Assembly (NCBI GenBank): GCA_023053545.1
Contig: JAKZAN010000002.1
Location: forward strand, 1,596,375-1,660,374
Length of the DNA stretch: 64,000 bases
Reading direction: 5' to 3'
DNA from: Lepidurus packardi
Taxonomy: Eukaryota; Arthropoda; Branchiopoda; Notostraca; Triopsidae
Positions 45,542 through 56,739 of this stretch are shown piece after piece. The notes beneath the pieces were generated by a model. The model saw nothing but the letters and a program-made list of their open reading frames with translations, searched no databases and was not told the origin of the DNA. The translations under genes were made by a program, and so were the position numbers. How positions within the stretch are numbered: position 1 is the first letter of the stretch; each line of letters opens with the position of its first letter.

Positions 45542-46045
45542 CAGAAAGCTTTTTATGGAGGGTAGCTTTACTGTTTATATGTGCATATATCTTTTATCTG
45601 TGTATAATGCCGTAAAAAGGAAAATATTGCACTGGGAATTAATCCTTACATAGGTAGTCTAACAATGATAGATAAGTAAAGGAGCCCCACATTTTTTATG
45701 ACAAGTGTTGTATTGGTGTTCTTTAACAGAACCTTTACACTCGTTGTTGTAAATAAATGTGTGGCTTACAACGCCCCGCCATCGTGGACCGAGTCCGCCC
45801 GAAGCCATACAGACGTCGAAGCCAATATGCAGCCGATACCCGAGCCGCCTCACCGTACCTTTCCGTATCCTTACTTTTAAATCTGTACCCAGTCCCCATT
45901 GATAGTAGTAAAACTTAAATACACGTTAAAATTCAACAATCACAATATGTTATATTTATGACAAAATAAATTATCGTAAAAATAAATTATCTTGACACAT
46001 TCTAACCGATCATTAATAATCCATTAATAACATAAAAGGAAAACA
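45542..46045. other. Unassigned sequence
   Basis: A GC-rich island at 45760-45860 stands out in AT-rich surroundings. The ORFs there show no known domain. No gene is supported. Confidence 0.45.
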
Positions 46046-46256
46046 ATAAAAGGAAAAACAGAACTGCTAACTCTTGTTAAAAAATTAAATTTTTTAATGT
46101 TTTCAAATTCTAAAACTTCCTTAGCATCTTCAGTGCTACGCTCTTTATAAGCTATAAAAACTTAATAAATTAATACTAACCCTAAAAAGACTACAGATAA
46201 ACAAAAAAAAGAAGACTTCATTTAAGATTTTTGCAATATAATAATAAGATTAGACC
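46046..46256 (-). pseudogene. Small numt: trnF and ND5 end
   Basis: Nuclear copy of mitochondrial DNA matching the left part of the larger numt at 56740. It contains a trnS1 fragment (CTGCTAACTCTTGTT), a complete trnF-like sequence (46099-46161, minus, anticodon GAA, perfect anticodon stem TAGCA/TGCTA), and the start of the ND5 3' end. It lacks trnE and half of trnS1 relative to the larger copy. Confidence 0.75.
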
Positions 46257-47640
46257 ATCAAAGATCAAGATCAAGGAAGTTCATACCCAGCCCCTCACTT
46301 AACTGAATATTTCTTTATGAAAAAAAAAACCAAAAGGAAATAGTACAAAATTCAGATTTCTTGAATGAGAATGAAATTTCGTGAATGAGAATGAGCTGTG
46401 ATACACAATTATGTAGTTTTTTTAAAACGGTATATTGTTACCATGTCATTTTGCGAAAAAGAATACAATATTTGTATATTTCATCATTACATATCAGGAT
46501 GGAAAGCAGGATGGGAAGAGGAAAGGGATGGGTGGAAATGTTATGATACAACTTCACTTCGCTTGAGGCTTGCCCAAAGCAAAAAGGATATTATTTTCTG
46601 AGACGAATATTTCTCAGACCAAGTACAGCAAGGGGTCTTGTCAATGACCAAGCTGTGACCACGCCTTAGAAGGTTGGGTGAAACAGAAAACAATAACAAG
46701 GGCACGTGTATTCTTTCTTGATTTCAGTTTCTTTTGCCCATTTCGTCGTGGAGTACTGTCCTTTCTTTTATTATAAAGTGTGTAAATAAATTTTACTATA
46801 GCGCTTCTGTTGTTTAGTGCATATTTTGCGTTTTTCATTATTTTCTGGTGTTCAAGGGAATTTAATTTTTCACATGTCCTGCTATTATTAGCTTTTGGAA
46901 AACCTTTCAACAGAAGAGTTCGTTTAACATTTTACTTAATTGGAATAAGAAATCAAGTTATTAGTAAATGAGATAAACTGTGCTTTCCTCAACAAAGTGT
47001 GCAGTGTGGCTTTTGTGTAAAGTCCACTACTACGTTTGGATTACCTTTTTGTTCACAAATGTAGGGTACCCTTTGAAATTTCATTCCCGACTAGGATAAC
47101 AAGCTTCTATTCTTATAGATCTTTTCTTTCGTTATAAATGAATATAACCTGACGTAACCCTACTAGTCGCGTTATATAAGCCGAACGTGTATTGGAATTT
47201 TTATTCATGTTTAACTTCATTAACCTTTGAACATGTTTATAAGTGGTAACTTTACGAATGTTTGACGAACGAGTTGCTTTTGCTTATCTTAGTGTATTGT
47301 ATAATTTTTCGTGGATACACATTCCCATCTTTTTTTCTTCTTTTGCACTGCTGTTTTTGTCAGTTGATAACCTATTATTGATACATCAGAGTTTGCAAAA
47401 GGTACACGCAAAAATGCGTAACTGTACTGCGTTTCATCATTTGTATCAATAGAATAGGAAACTTGGCAGTTGTACACTTTCGCTTTCTGGATAGGCCTAC
47501 TCCGAGTGCCTATAATTTTTTTGTTCGGCATCCAAGATCGTTTTTGTAACCTATTTTCTAGAAGGCAAACTTTTAAACAAATTAGAAACGAAACAGTATA
47601 ATAAGAAAAAAACATACAAAGTGAATAAACTACATTCTAC
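46257..47640. other. Non-coding stretch
   Basis: No supportable gene. Short ORFs on both strands lack domains. Near 46283 a 16-bp string TTCATACCCAGCCCCT repeats one at about 45047. Confidence 0.45.
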
Positions 47641-47674
47641 GATATAGGTTATACGTAAGTAAAACAATTCATCT

Positions 47675-47870
47675 TCATTGTGGTCAGACAACGTCCGACT
47701 CAGTGCATTTTGAGAAAAAATTATTATTTACATTGAAGCGGTCAGACAGACAACGTCCTACTCAGCTTCGACTTCTGTTTTTGCAGTTTTAGCGGTCAGA
47801 TAGTATCCGACACAACTTCTTGTTCTTTTAAATAATCGTAGCGGTCAGGAAAGAAAACGTCCGACTCAGC
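47675..47870 (-). repeat. Degenerate repeats after the YqaJ gene stop
   Basis: Four imperfect units of about 55 bp contain GTCAGACAACGTCCGACTCAG-like cores (near 47683, 47741, 47794 and 47842). On the minus strand they resemble the coding SESDVDS motif at the very end of the upstream gene. They look like an old C-terminal repeat cut off by the present stop. Confidence 0.55.
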
Positions 47871-49437
47871 TTATTTTTTTTTTGAAGGGGAAAGACTGTC
47901 AACATCCGACTCCGATTGCATTTCGCGTACTTGTCGCTTTTTTGGCGGTTTTCCTTTCGCTTTAGCAGCGAACGCTCTTTTCCTCTCTTCGATTGCCTCA
48001 AGCACGCGCTGAGGCTCGCGGGGTACAAGTTTTCGTGCAATACGTGGATCCGCTAGCTCAGGAAGAAGACTATCTTCAAAGAAATCATGCAATTTCGGGA
48101 GCATTTTAGTTTTCCAAAAGGTCTGGTCGCGGAAGATACGCTCAGTATGGGTCTCTTTGGGACTCCAGACATGAAAGTCGCACCATTCTCTACCAGTAAT
48201 TTCAAGCTGTCCTTGAATTTGGTAATAATAGTTGTGATTTCTTTTCAGTTTGAGTTTGTCTCCTTTGACAAACTCCAATCCTATTGATTGTGCCTTATTT
48301 TGACGGACTAACGCCTTCAAGGAAACATGCTCGGCTTTTTTGGGACACTTGATCTCAAGTAGGCCAACTTCCCCAATGAGCCCGTCAGGAGAAGCGCCCA
48401 AGTACCCGAATTCTTTGTGAATCCAAAGTCCAGAAGTGTGGACAATAGTTCCTGTTTGCTCCTCATAAGTTCTCCTGCCATTTCCCTCATTGCTTTTTCC
48501 GTATTCAGTTGAGTCATTCGACCATTTACTCGGAACTGTGATTTGGCGTAAAGTTTTATCCCTAAGCGTGGTTTGCTGTAGTTTGCAAACTCTACCAAAA
48601 TTGGAAGCAGTGATACGGTTCTTCCTCGCCTCCATCCAGTCAATACATGCTGCTTGAGCCCTTGTTTTCTCTTCCAAAGCGGCAATTTGGTCACTCGTAA
48701 GCTGTAATTGCTTACGTATGAGATCACACTGTTCCTTGAAAGCCACAGGATCTAGGTCTGGTAACCCGTAATCAGCATCGGGTCCGTTCTCGGTTATAAC
48801 AGGAGCTATTTGACCCTGACCGTTTTGCTTCTCTGCAAGCTTCCTGTACCTCACTTTCCACGATTCTTTCGTGACATTAGCGCGCGATGCAAATCGGTCT
48901 AGTACAAACGAGCCTTGTCCGTGCGTTTTCAATAATTTAGCGTGAGCCCCGCGCCCTGAGTGGTAAATCAAAACGGCACCAGCAGCTCTGTAATTGTACG
49001 AGCCTCTCTGGGAACGCAAAAACTGTTTTCCTCCTAGCAATTTAACAAGAATTGACATAAACCGCTCAGCGGAGTTTGTTGTAACCTCCGCAAGTAGGTT
49101 ATGCGCTTTTCTTTTAACGAATTCAAGCGCTTTGCAGATGTCCCTGTAGACATAGTCTGCAACCGAAGTCCTCAGCTGTTTTCCAGCATGCCTGAACCCT
49201 TTTACACCCTGCTCTGGTTTTTCGCAGAACGTATGGTCGCCAAGTATGTAGTGGCGTGGTACATTGTCCAGAGCTCGGCAAAGGTCCGCTGCAGTGCCGC
49301 CAGTGATCGCATTTCTTTTCATGGCGCCTCGAATCCCACGCGTTAGATTTGCAATATTTGGGACTGTCAAGACCTTAAAATGCGCCTGGCTTTTTTTTAT
49401 CCCTATACAACTTTGATGTAAAGTTTTTTGTGATGTG
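47871..49437 (-). pseudogene. MULE-type transposase end fused to YqaJ exonuclease domain (5' truncated)
   Basis: Open from 49437 to a stop at 47871, with no ATG at the 5' end. Residues 1-150 (from 49370) resemble the last part of Mutator-like transposases found fused to nucleases in invertebrates (RHYILGDHTFCE; GSYNYRAAGAVLI). Residues about 250-430 form a YqaJ-type PD-(D/E)XK exonuclease: RITASNFG, LGASPDGLIGEVGLLEIKCP with the catalytic D and ExK, and YQIQGQLEITG. Lysine-rich C-terminus. The 5' end is cut exactly where PTEP-unit copy D begins, so the catalytic core of the transposase is lost. The domain assignment is by motif memory; the MULE link is the less certain part. Confidence 0.7.
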
Positions 49438-49803
49438 AATCAAGGAATTCGTATGACATTATATCAAATAGGATTTCGATCAGGTTGGACTTCCTAACAC
49501 TCCTCTTTATTTATCACAGTATCTTGTTTTTCAGTACTGTAAGCTTATCATTTCTTCCTTGCACAAAGGTGAAAAAACACCTACAGAATACGAGGAAATT
49601 CAATTGCAATAGATTAAGAGTTAAATACAATTATTATTTTGGATAATGCATGCGTTATCATACAAAACTGACAAGGTGCGACCCAAGAGTTTCCAAGAAC
49701 TGTTTTGCAAATTCGTTTCCCACGGGAATTTCCATAGAATTTTAATCTAGGAGGAACCAACAACTTTTGAAAGGTCAAACGTGTAGTTTTATCTTAGATT
49801 CTT
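49438..49803. repeat. PTEP unit, copy D (flank only)
   Basis: Matches copy A at 14915-15207 from GAATCAAGGAATTCGTATGA onward, and extends beyond it to match copy B inverted (27315-27395). It contains no PTEP coding sequence. It is wedged between two truncated transposase genes. Confidence 0.8.
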
Positions 49804-49804
49804 C

Positions 49805-51529
49805 GTATCTTCGGATTCTTCTTCAGCCTCACAACGTTTGATGTTATTAAAGTGCTGTCAAAATGTTTAAAATTCGACATTGACCTTTTTTTCGTCTTCG
49901 GACCTCATCGGATCATCTCCCATGTCTGTTTCTCACGTAATTCCCCGAAACTCTACCCCTCTAACAAAGGAAAACGGAGAGCCTGTCGAAAGATTCGTCA
50001 AGTTTTTACCTAAGGTTGGTCACAAAGCTCATGAAATGTTCGAAGCTGTGACTAGGACTCTAAAAGATCTCAACCTTGATATCTCGCAATGCCGCGGACA
50101 ATCTTATGACAACGCAGCTAATATGGCTGGCGCTTATTCTGGTCTTCAAGCTAGAATATTAGAAGTGTGTCCTCTTGCATCTTTCATACCCTGTACAGGG
50201 CGTTCGTTAAATCTTGTGGGGACGCATGCTGTTGATTGTTGTATTGAAGCCGTATCGTTTTTTAATTTGCTCCAAGAGCTTTACAACTTCTTTTCTGCAT
50301 CTACATCGAGATGGGATGTTTTGAAAAAATGTAGCACCCTCACTGCCAAAAGCCTGTCCACTACACGGTGGTCGGCAAGGTATGATGCCTGTAGGGCACT
50401 GAAAGACGATTGGTTTGCCATCATAGATGCTCTTAAGCATCTCGAAAGTGACGAAACTCAGAAATCAGGAACCCGAGCAGAAGCTAGAAGCGTACTGATT
50501 AAGTTGCAAAGACTTGAAACAGCGTTCATGGCACAGTTTTGGGGAAAGGTGCTGCTTAGATTACACCAAGTTAACAAGTATGCGCAAAGCGTGGAAATTG
50601 ATGTTTTCGAAGTTGTTGAAGTTCTTCAATCGCTAGTTAAGTATTTGGGAGAACTTCGAGAACAATTCGATTTATATGAAGAGAAGGCCCTGAATCTCTC
50701 CGAAAAGAAAGTGTATGAGCGCGACGAAAAGCGTTCGAGTATCCGGAAACTTCAGTCTGATGAGACACGTGAAGGGGAAGTTCGGTTACGCGGGCGTGAC
50801 AACTTTCGTATCAATACTTTTCTTATGATTGTGGACATTTTAAAAGCAGAACTAGAGAATAGGTCAGTTGCTTACAAAGAATTAAGCGAGAAATTTCGTG
50901 CTATTACGAAATTCTGGACACTGACATCTCTTGAACTTGAAAGCGAGGGAAGAAAACTGCTTTCTATATTCAAAGAAGATTTGGAACCCACTCTCTGTGA
51001 CGAACTCATCCATCTCAAATGTCACGTAATTGATAGCAACATTAGGATGAAGACCTCTCTAGCGCTATGTAGATGGCTACGAGAGAAATGACTACAGAAA
51101 ATTTATCCAAACGTTGATATTCTATTAAGAATGTTTGTTTGTACGCCAGCGAACTCCTCAGCTGAAAGGTCCTTTTCTTCCCTGAAAAGGATAAAGGACC
51201 ATTTAAAATCTACAATGCAACAAAATAAACTGAACGCGCTTGCACTTCTTAGCATTGAAGCAGATCTGACAAAATCCATCGACTTTAATGACACAATTAA
51301 AGAATTTTCGTGGGCCAAAGCGCGCAGAAAGAAATTTCAGTAGTTCTGTTTCAGACTCCGTCTTGTTGAATCTGACTGTGTAGATATTGTATGAGACGCA
51401 AGGTTTCAAAATAGACTTATATATTAGACGGAAAAAATTAATGAACATATCATTTTTTTTTTTGGGGGGGGGGGGAGGCGCAAAGTTGAGCTTTGGCCTA
51501 GGGCGTACAAGGGTCTAAATCCGTCCCTG
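49805..51529 (+). mobile_element. hAT element, ZMYM1-like, 5' truncated
   Basis: The right terminus GTCTAAATCCGTCCCTG ends at 51529, a hAT-like end. A T/G homopolymer run lies at 51451-51474. The left end is missing because copy D of the PTEP unit adjoins. Transposase sequence fills the interior. Confidence 0.7.
49901..51343 (+). pseudogene. ZMYM1-like hAT transposase, 5' truncated with one stop
   Basis: Family motifs run in order: GEPVERFVKFLPKVGHKAHEMF, CRGQSYDNAANMAGAYSGLQ, STTRWSARYDA, and a C-terminal hATC (TPANSSAERSFSSLKRIKDHL). The long frame ends at a TGA (51089-51091), but the same frame continues past it to 51343, so a single nonsense change breaks it. The N-terminal zinc fingers and the first catalytic region are missing or out of frame before about 49930. 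This class is known both as transposases and as domesticated ZMYM proteins. Confidence 0.85.
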
Positions 51530-51539
51530 ACCATAGGTA

Positions 51540-51885
51540 CACCAGAATGACGTTGAAACGACGATTACTCTAGTAAGAAAAAGAACAGTTAGACTCAAGA
51601 CAAACCCTACAACACTAACCACCAATCTGACTAGTGGATCTTTTGAAGTGAATACAGTTGGTTGATATTTACGGCGGTCATCCCCTCTTATCAAGTTTTT
51701 CACAAACACAACGCAGGAAACTCTTACCTTCATTTCTCTCACATTTTTTGGTTCCGTGACCAGGATGTCCGCCGATCTCATTATACTAAAACGAGAACGC
51801 GGTTCTGTGCGTGGCTTTATCACGAGACTCAAAAATACAGTCAAGGCCTACCTGGATTCGCCTACAAGGCGCATCCAGGTAAGGT
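51540..51885 (+). mobile_element. BEL/Pao element, 5' end and start of gag (tentative)
   Basis: A primer-binding-site-like TGGTTCCGTGACC begins at 51749. ATG 51765 opens MSADLIILKRERGSVRGFI, resembling BEL/Pao Gag starts. The sequence upstream would be its 5' LTR. Coding similarity stops near 51885, where Ty3/gypsy-like sequence begins. The BEL Gag resumes near 54408. I infer that a Ty3/gypsy element inserted here; no target duplication was found. Confidence 0.4.
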
Positions 51886-51889
51886 TTAG

Positions 51890-54400
51890 CGGTAAGGTTG
51901 CTAAACCTGACGTCAGAACGCCATTGAAGTCGGAACAGGAGAAGAGCTCGGAGAGGTAAGTATAGGCGATTTAGCAGATGAGATGCTACCTCCTGTGAGA
52001 CGCAACAAGACGGATAGTGTTGGAAAAGCATTGAGGTTGGATCATCTGAAGGAACCCAAATCAGCAAGCCCGCGAGTTGTTAAAGCAATTTTGAAGACGT
52101 ATTTTCATTTGATGGCGAGATCGGAAGCGTAAAGGGTGTCGCGCACAGGATCGAGACACACGGTCCGCCCATCAAGCAACGAGCATAAGCATACCAGACA
52201 CCGGACTACCTACGTGGAATAGTGAGGGAGCAGCTGGAGGGCATGTTGGCCAACAACGTGATCGAGCCGAGTACGTCACCGTTTGCGAGCCCGATCGTAC
52301 TCTTACGGAAGAAAGACGGATCGTATCGGTTCTGCGTGGACTTGCGCCGGGTGAATGCGGTGACCAAGAAAGATAGCTACCCCTTGCCTCGTATGGACGA
52401 CCTCTTGGCAGCCGTGGGTAAGGCTCGATGGTTCACCAGCGTGGATCAGCGTTCCGGGTATTGGCAGGTCCCAATGGAGGTGGAGTCGCGGGAAGTGACG
52501 GCGTTCACGACGGGCGAAGACTTGTTTCCGTTTACAGTCTTACCTTTCGGTCTGAGCAACGCGACAGGGACGTTCTAACGACTCGTGAACTGTCTTTTGA
52601 AAGGCCTGAGGTGGAAGTCGGTTCTGATATACCTGGATGACGCATTGATTTTTAGCCCTAATTTTGAGCAACACCTGGTAAGACGTAGTAAAAGTACCAG
52701 GACGGATCCGAAAGGGAGGATTAAAGCTAACCCTAGCAAGTGCCATTTTTTCACGCAAGAGGTGGCATTCTTGGGCCATATCTTCAGTGAGGGAGGTTTG
52801 AAGCGTGCGTCCGACAAGGTGGCGGCCATAGCCAGTTGGCCTACTCCAGCCTGCGTTCGCGACGTCAGAAGGTTTTTGGGCCTGAGCGGGTATTACAGCT
52901 TATACCCAGCTTTGTGTTGATGGCAGCACCCCTTGTTAGCCTCACCCGTAAGGAGAAAACATGGTGTTGGTCCACAAAAGAAGTCGATGCGTTCGCTGAG
53001 CTACGCAACGCCTTGACGAAGGAGTCGGTTTGAGAAGCGTAGAGCCCGAGCGACCATTTGGTTGACGACCTACGCCAGAAAAGAAGGATGGGGCGTGGTC
53101 TTGTCCCAGAAGGACGAAGCCGGCCAGGAATATGCAGTGTCCTTCGCATCCGGGTTGTGGAAAGCGACCGAACGTAATTACAGCGTTACCAAGCAAGAGA
53201 TGTTGGCCATGATAAGGGGCATTGCGACGTACCGACATTACCTGTTGGGACGGGAATTTACGGTGATAACCTATCACCAAGCCCTAAGATATTGGAAGAC
53301 GATGAATTTAGACTCACCTCGTATCGTCCCTTGGGTTGGATGGCTGGCCCAGTACGATTTCAAGCTTCAGCATCAGCCGGACGAGAAGATTCCCCATGCG
53401 GATGCCTTGTCCCGTGTTCGCCGCCAAATCACAGCTGGCACGAACTTAAAGGAGGCCATGGACAAATCGCCCGATTTTGTCTGGTTAAGGAAGTACCTAA
53501 TGGCTAACAACGGAGCATGCTTCGGAATTTAAAGGGGTAAACCGCCATTGCAAGAATTGGTATTCTACATGGGCGAGCTGGAAAAGTATACTGTGCAAAA
53601 CGAGCTTATCGTGCGAGGTTCGGCAAACCAGTCCGAAGTGGGACAGCCACAGATCTTAATTCCCCCGGGAGCTCGAATTGGTATCATGCAGTTGGCTCAC
53701 GACGTACCAACAGCTGCCCACTTAGGAGTCAGGAAAACAATGTCGAGGATCACCCCACATTGCTACCTGCTACCAGGTGGGCGACCTAGTTTTCAAAAGG
53801 TAACATCAGTTTCCTCGTGGGTTGTCGTCGAAGTTGGCCGCACGTTTCGGGGTGCCGTTCAGAGTGATAGAAGCCAGCCCGTCAAAGTATGTGATCCGGA
53901 AAGGGCGCAAAAAGAAGCTTGAGCACGGGTCGAATTTGCGTGCAGCCGGAGCGACCGGACTGAGGGATCTTCCAAACAAGAGGATGCTGAGTCCCTGGTT
54001 TCACCAGAGGCCCGAGATCCGCCCGTCCCGTCCGAAGATGAAGTTACGACTCGGCACGGATGTCGCGCTAAACGACCAGCTTGGTTTCAGGATTTTGATT
54101 GTTCATTTCTTTGGCCGATGTAATTTCCCTACGGTTAGCCTAATTATAAGCTGTGGGGGATGTTATGTGTACCAGGATCGGGGATACGTCACGTTTTCAG
54201 TTTGTTAGTTCTACTTTTTCTTTTCCCCCTTTTTGTGATGTTTATCGGAGGGTGTGGGAGAGAGTGAGAGTGGAGGTCCGTTTTGGGAAGAGGTAGAGAG
54301 ATAGTTGATGAAAAAGAGCAGCAGTATATCGTTGATTTCGAAAGTGGTGAACTAGCTGTTTATTAAGGCTAAATACATCCGTTATTTGTTTGGGCTAAAA
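51890..54400 (+). pseudogene. Ty3/gypsy pol remnant and downstream LTR
   Basis: Reverse transcriptase motifs run from 52195: SPFASPIVLLRKKDGSYRFC, the DQRSGYWQ block, LPFGLSNA, and YLDD after an in-frame TAA at 52576. LGHIFSEGGL and FLGLSGYY follow. RNase H (53062-53530) and the integrase zinc-binding region (53650-53760, AAHLGVRKTM) come next. The integrase core is deleted. A chromodomain is not evident. A purine tract at 54153-54160 precedes TGTTATGTGT, the likely LTR start; the LTR end is unclear. Several stops and frameshifts make it inactive. Confidence 0.8.
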
Positions 54401-54407
54401 CGTTTTC

Positions 54408-56680
54408 GTGCCATTCAACACCAACGTATTCCCAATCTCAAGCGGTCCATCCTTTACCCCGAACGCCTCAGCCGTAACTAATTCAAGCCCGACTGGCATG
54501 TCGGAAAACAACTTACTGGAGCTAAAACTACCAATATTCGATGGCAACATACTACAATGGAAAGCGTTTTGGGATACATTCAGACCCCAAATACATCAGA
54601 GATCTGACCTCTCCCCAGTAAACAAATTTCATTACTTAATTGTTCAGCTACGTGGGGAGGCGAGGAAACTTTTGCTATCATATCTCCTTCAGACGTGCAC
54701 TAGGAACACGCTATAGCCATCTTACTGGAAATTTCGCCCAACCGGAGAAGTTAATCAACGCTCTTATAAAGGCATTATACGACGCTAAGAAACCTGAATT
54801 CTCCTATACCAGCCTCAAAGCCTTCATCCTCCTCATTGATATCCATGTACGAGGTCTCGAAGGACTATGTGAGTCAACGGAATCCTATGGTCGCCTTCTA
54901 GTTCCCATTCTCTTGGACAAACTTCCGGCGGAACTCCGACGAAGCGTAACAAGGACCAATCGAGCTACAGCTTGGACGTTACCGACCCTCCGACAACTAC
55001 TCGAAGAAAAACTTGAGGTATCGACACCATTTTGTAAAACCCCAATTCGCTAATCCCAAGGAGACGGTAAGTCTAATCGTCCTAATTCTAATCGATCACC
55101 CTCGGCATCTATATTGATCAACTCTAATTCTTCAACACGTCCTCCACGTTGTGCCTTTTGTGGTGACGCCCACTGTGGTGAGGCAACTGACTGTCAACGC
55201 TACCCCAGCGTTCATGAACGTAAAATAATCGTTACAGACAAAAAACTTTGTTTTAATTGTCTGACCAACTACGGACATCCCAAATCCTCGGCTTGTAAGT
55301 CGAAATCCCGTTGTAGGCTCTGTGGTAGAACACATCACACTAGCCTACACCCTACCGAAAACTCTCGAGCACCAGCAGAGGAATCCAGCCCTCCAACAGG
55401 CACATGCCTAGTAGTTTCCTCTCCTCCAGCGACTGACCCTTGTGCTTCTGCAAACAGCAGTGGCCCCCGTTTACCTTAGACGACAAAAGAGAAATTGCCA
55501 ACATTGTTTTCGGCAGTGGTTCGCAGAAATCTTATGCGACTACTGCTCTCTTCCACAAACTCAATAGTACTCCAACAAATGAAACCTGTCTCCAAGTTAA
55601 TCGCTCCCAAAAGCAGAACTATCTTCAAGTTAATCGCTCCCTCTCGCTATGTAATTAGTAAGACTAAGGTGGCCCCTTACCCCATATCTGAGTATTACAC
55701 TAGGAAGCCGTTTAGCGCAGTATCTTAAGAAGACCCTCCCTCTCTTGTCAACCGCCGAGCTTCACTTATGGTTGGATTCCCAGATTGTCCTTCATTGGAT
55801 ACAAGTGACGAAACCTCCTAGACGAGCCCTTGACAATAGAACGTTTGAGATCATTAACACTGTTAAGCTTCTGTTTGTCAGCTTCTGTACACTATTGCGA
55901 GCCATACGACAATCCAGCTGATCTCCTGACACGGGGTATTAATATGAAACAGCTCAAAGAATCGTTAATCTGGTCCAATGGTCCCTCACACTTATTTCGC
56001 TTCGTTGAAAATATTCCCTCTGTTAATCTTTTAGTAATCCCGACGGAAGCCAAACCGAATACCCCAATTGCTGAAGAACCTGAGAATACCATTCTCCAAC
56101 GTTACAGTTCTTGGAACCGACTTCTACGAATTGCTGCATGGCTTTACCGAATCATCCATAAACTCAAATCAAACGAAAAGAGAACAGGCCCGTTAAGTGT
56201 CCACGAATTACGCATATCCAAAGTCAATATTTTGCAACTAGCTCAAAACCGCTGTTACCCGGACATATTGAAGGCTCTTAAATCTCAAAACTCGAGTAGT
56301 ACATTCCCCTCCATAGTCAAGCAACTCGGATTACACCTAAGACAACGATGACCTAATCCGCTGCCGAGGAGGAATTCAAAATGCCCTGCTGCCCATCGAG
56401 ACTAAACATCCAATACTTCTGGCTAAGTATGGGAACGTTACGCGACTCCTCATCAAAGACCTTCATGATCGTGCATTGCATGTAGGGCTTTGTAGGGCCT
56501 CTTGCATGTAGGGACTCTTAGTACAACTACGATAATCTTATTGGATCCCCGCAGTATTACCTTTAATCAAAAGAATAACTCGAGACTGCCATGATTGTAA
56601 GCGTTTACACGGGAAGCCCTACCCTAGCAACGTGACCCCTCCACTCCCAAATAGTCGCGTCTCCGAAGGAGACCCATTTG
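54408..56680 (+). pseudogene. BEL/Pao gag-pol remnant with internal deletion
   Basis: It starts with the Pao Gag domain (LKLPIFDGNILQWKAFWDTF; KFHYLIVQLRGEARKLL). After frameshifts come zinc knuckles (CFNCLTNYGHPKSSACKS; CRLCGRTHHTSLHP) and a protease-like GSGSQKSY. The reverse transcriptase is absent. The sequence jumps near 55735 to the RNase H/connection region (LWLDSQIVLHWI; NPADLLTRGI; SLIWSNGPSHL), then to an integrase start (LLAKYGNVTRLLIKDLHD). Many breaks, inactive. Confidence 0.82.
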
Positions 56681-56739
56681 ACGCAACAGGAAGCAGATCT
56701 CAGCAAATCACTGTTAACCATTATCTAAGAAGTTTAATT

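Noticed and set aside
45698..45880. Short ORFs in the GC-rich island
   Set aside because: No domain or splice context.
49368..49370. Start codon for the YqaJ gene
   Set aside because: The codon is TTG and the frame continues upstream to 49437, where a repeat begins.
49880..51091. Start of the hAT protein at 49880
   Set aside because: The codon there is TTG and the N-terminal part does not fit the family. The gene is truncated, not newly started.
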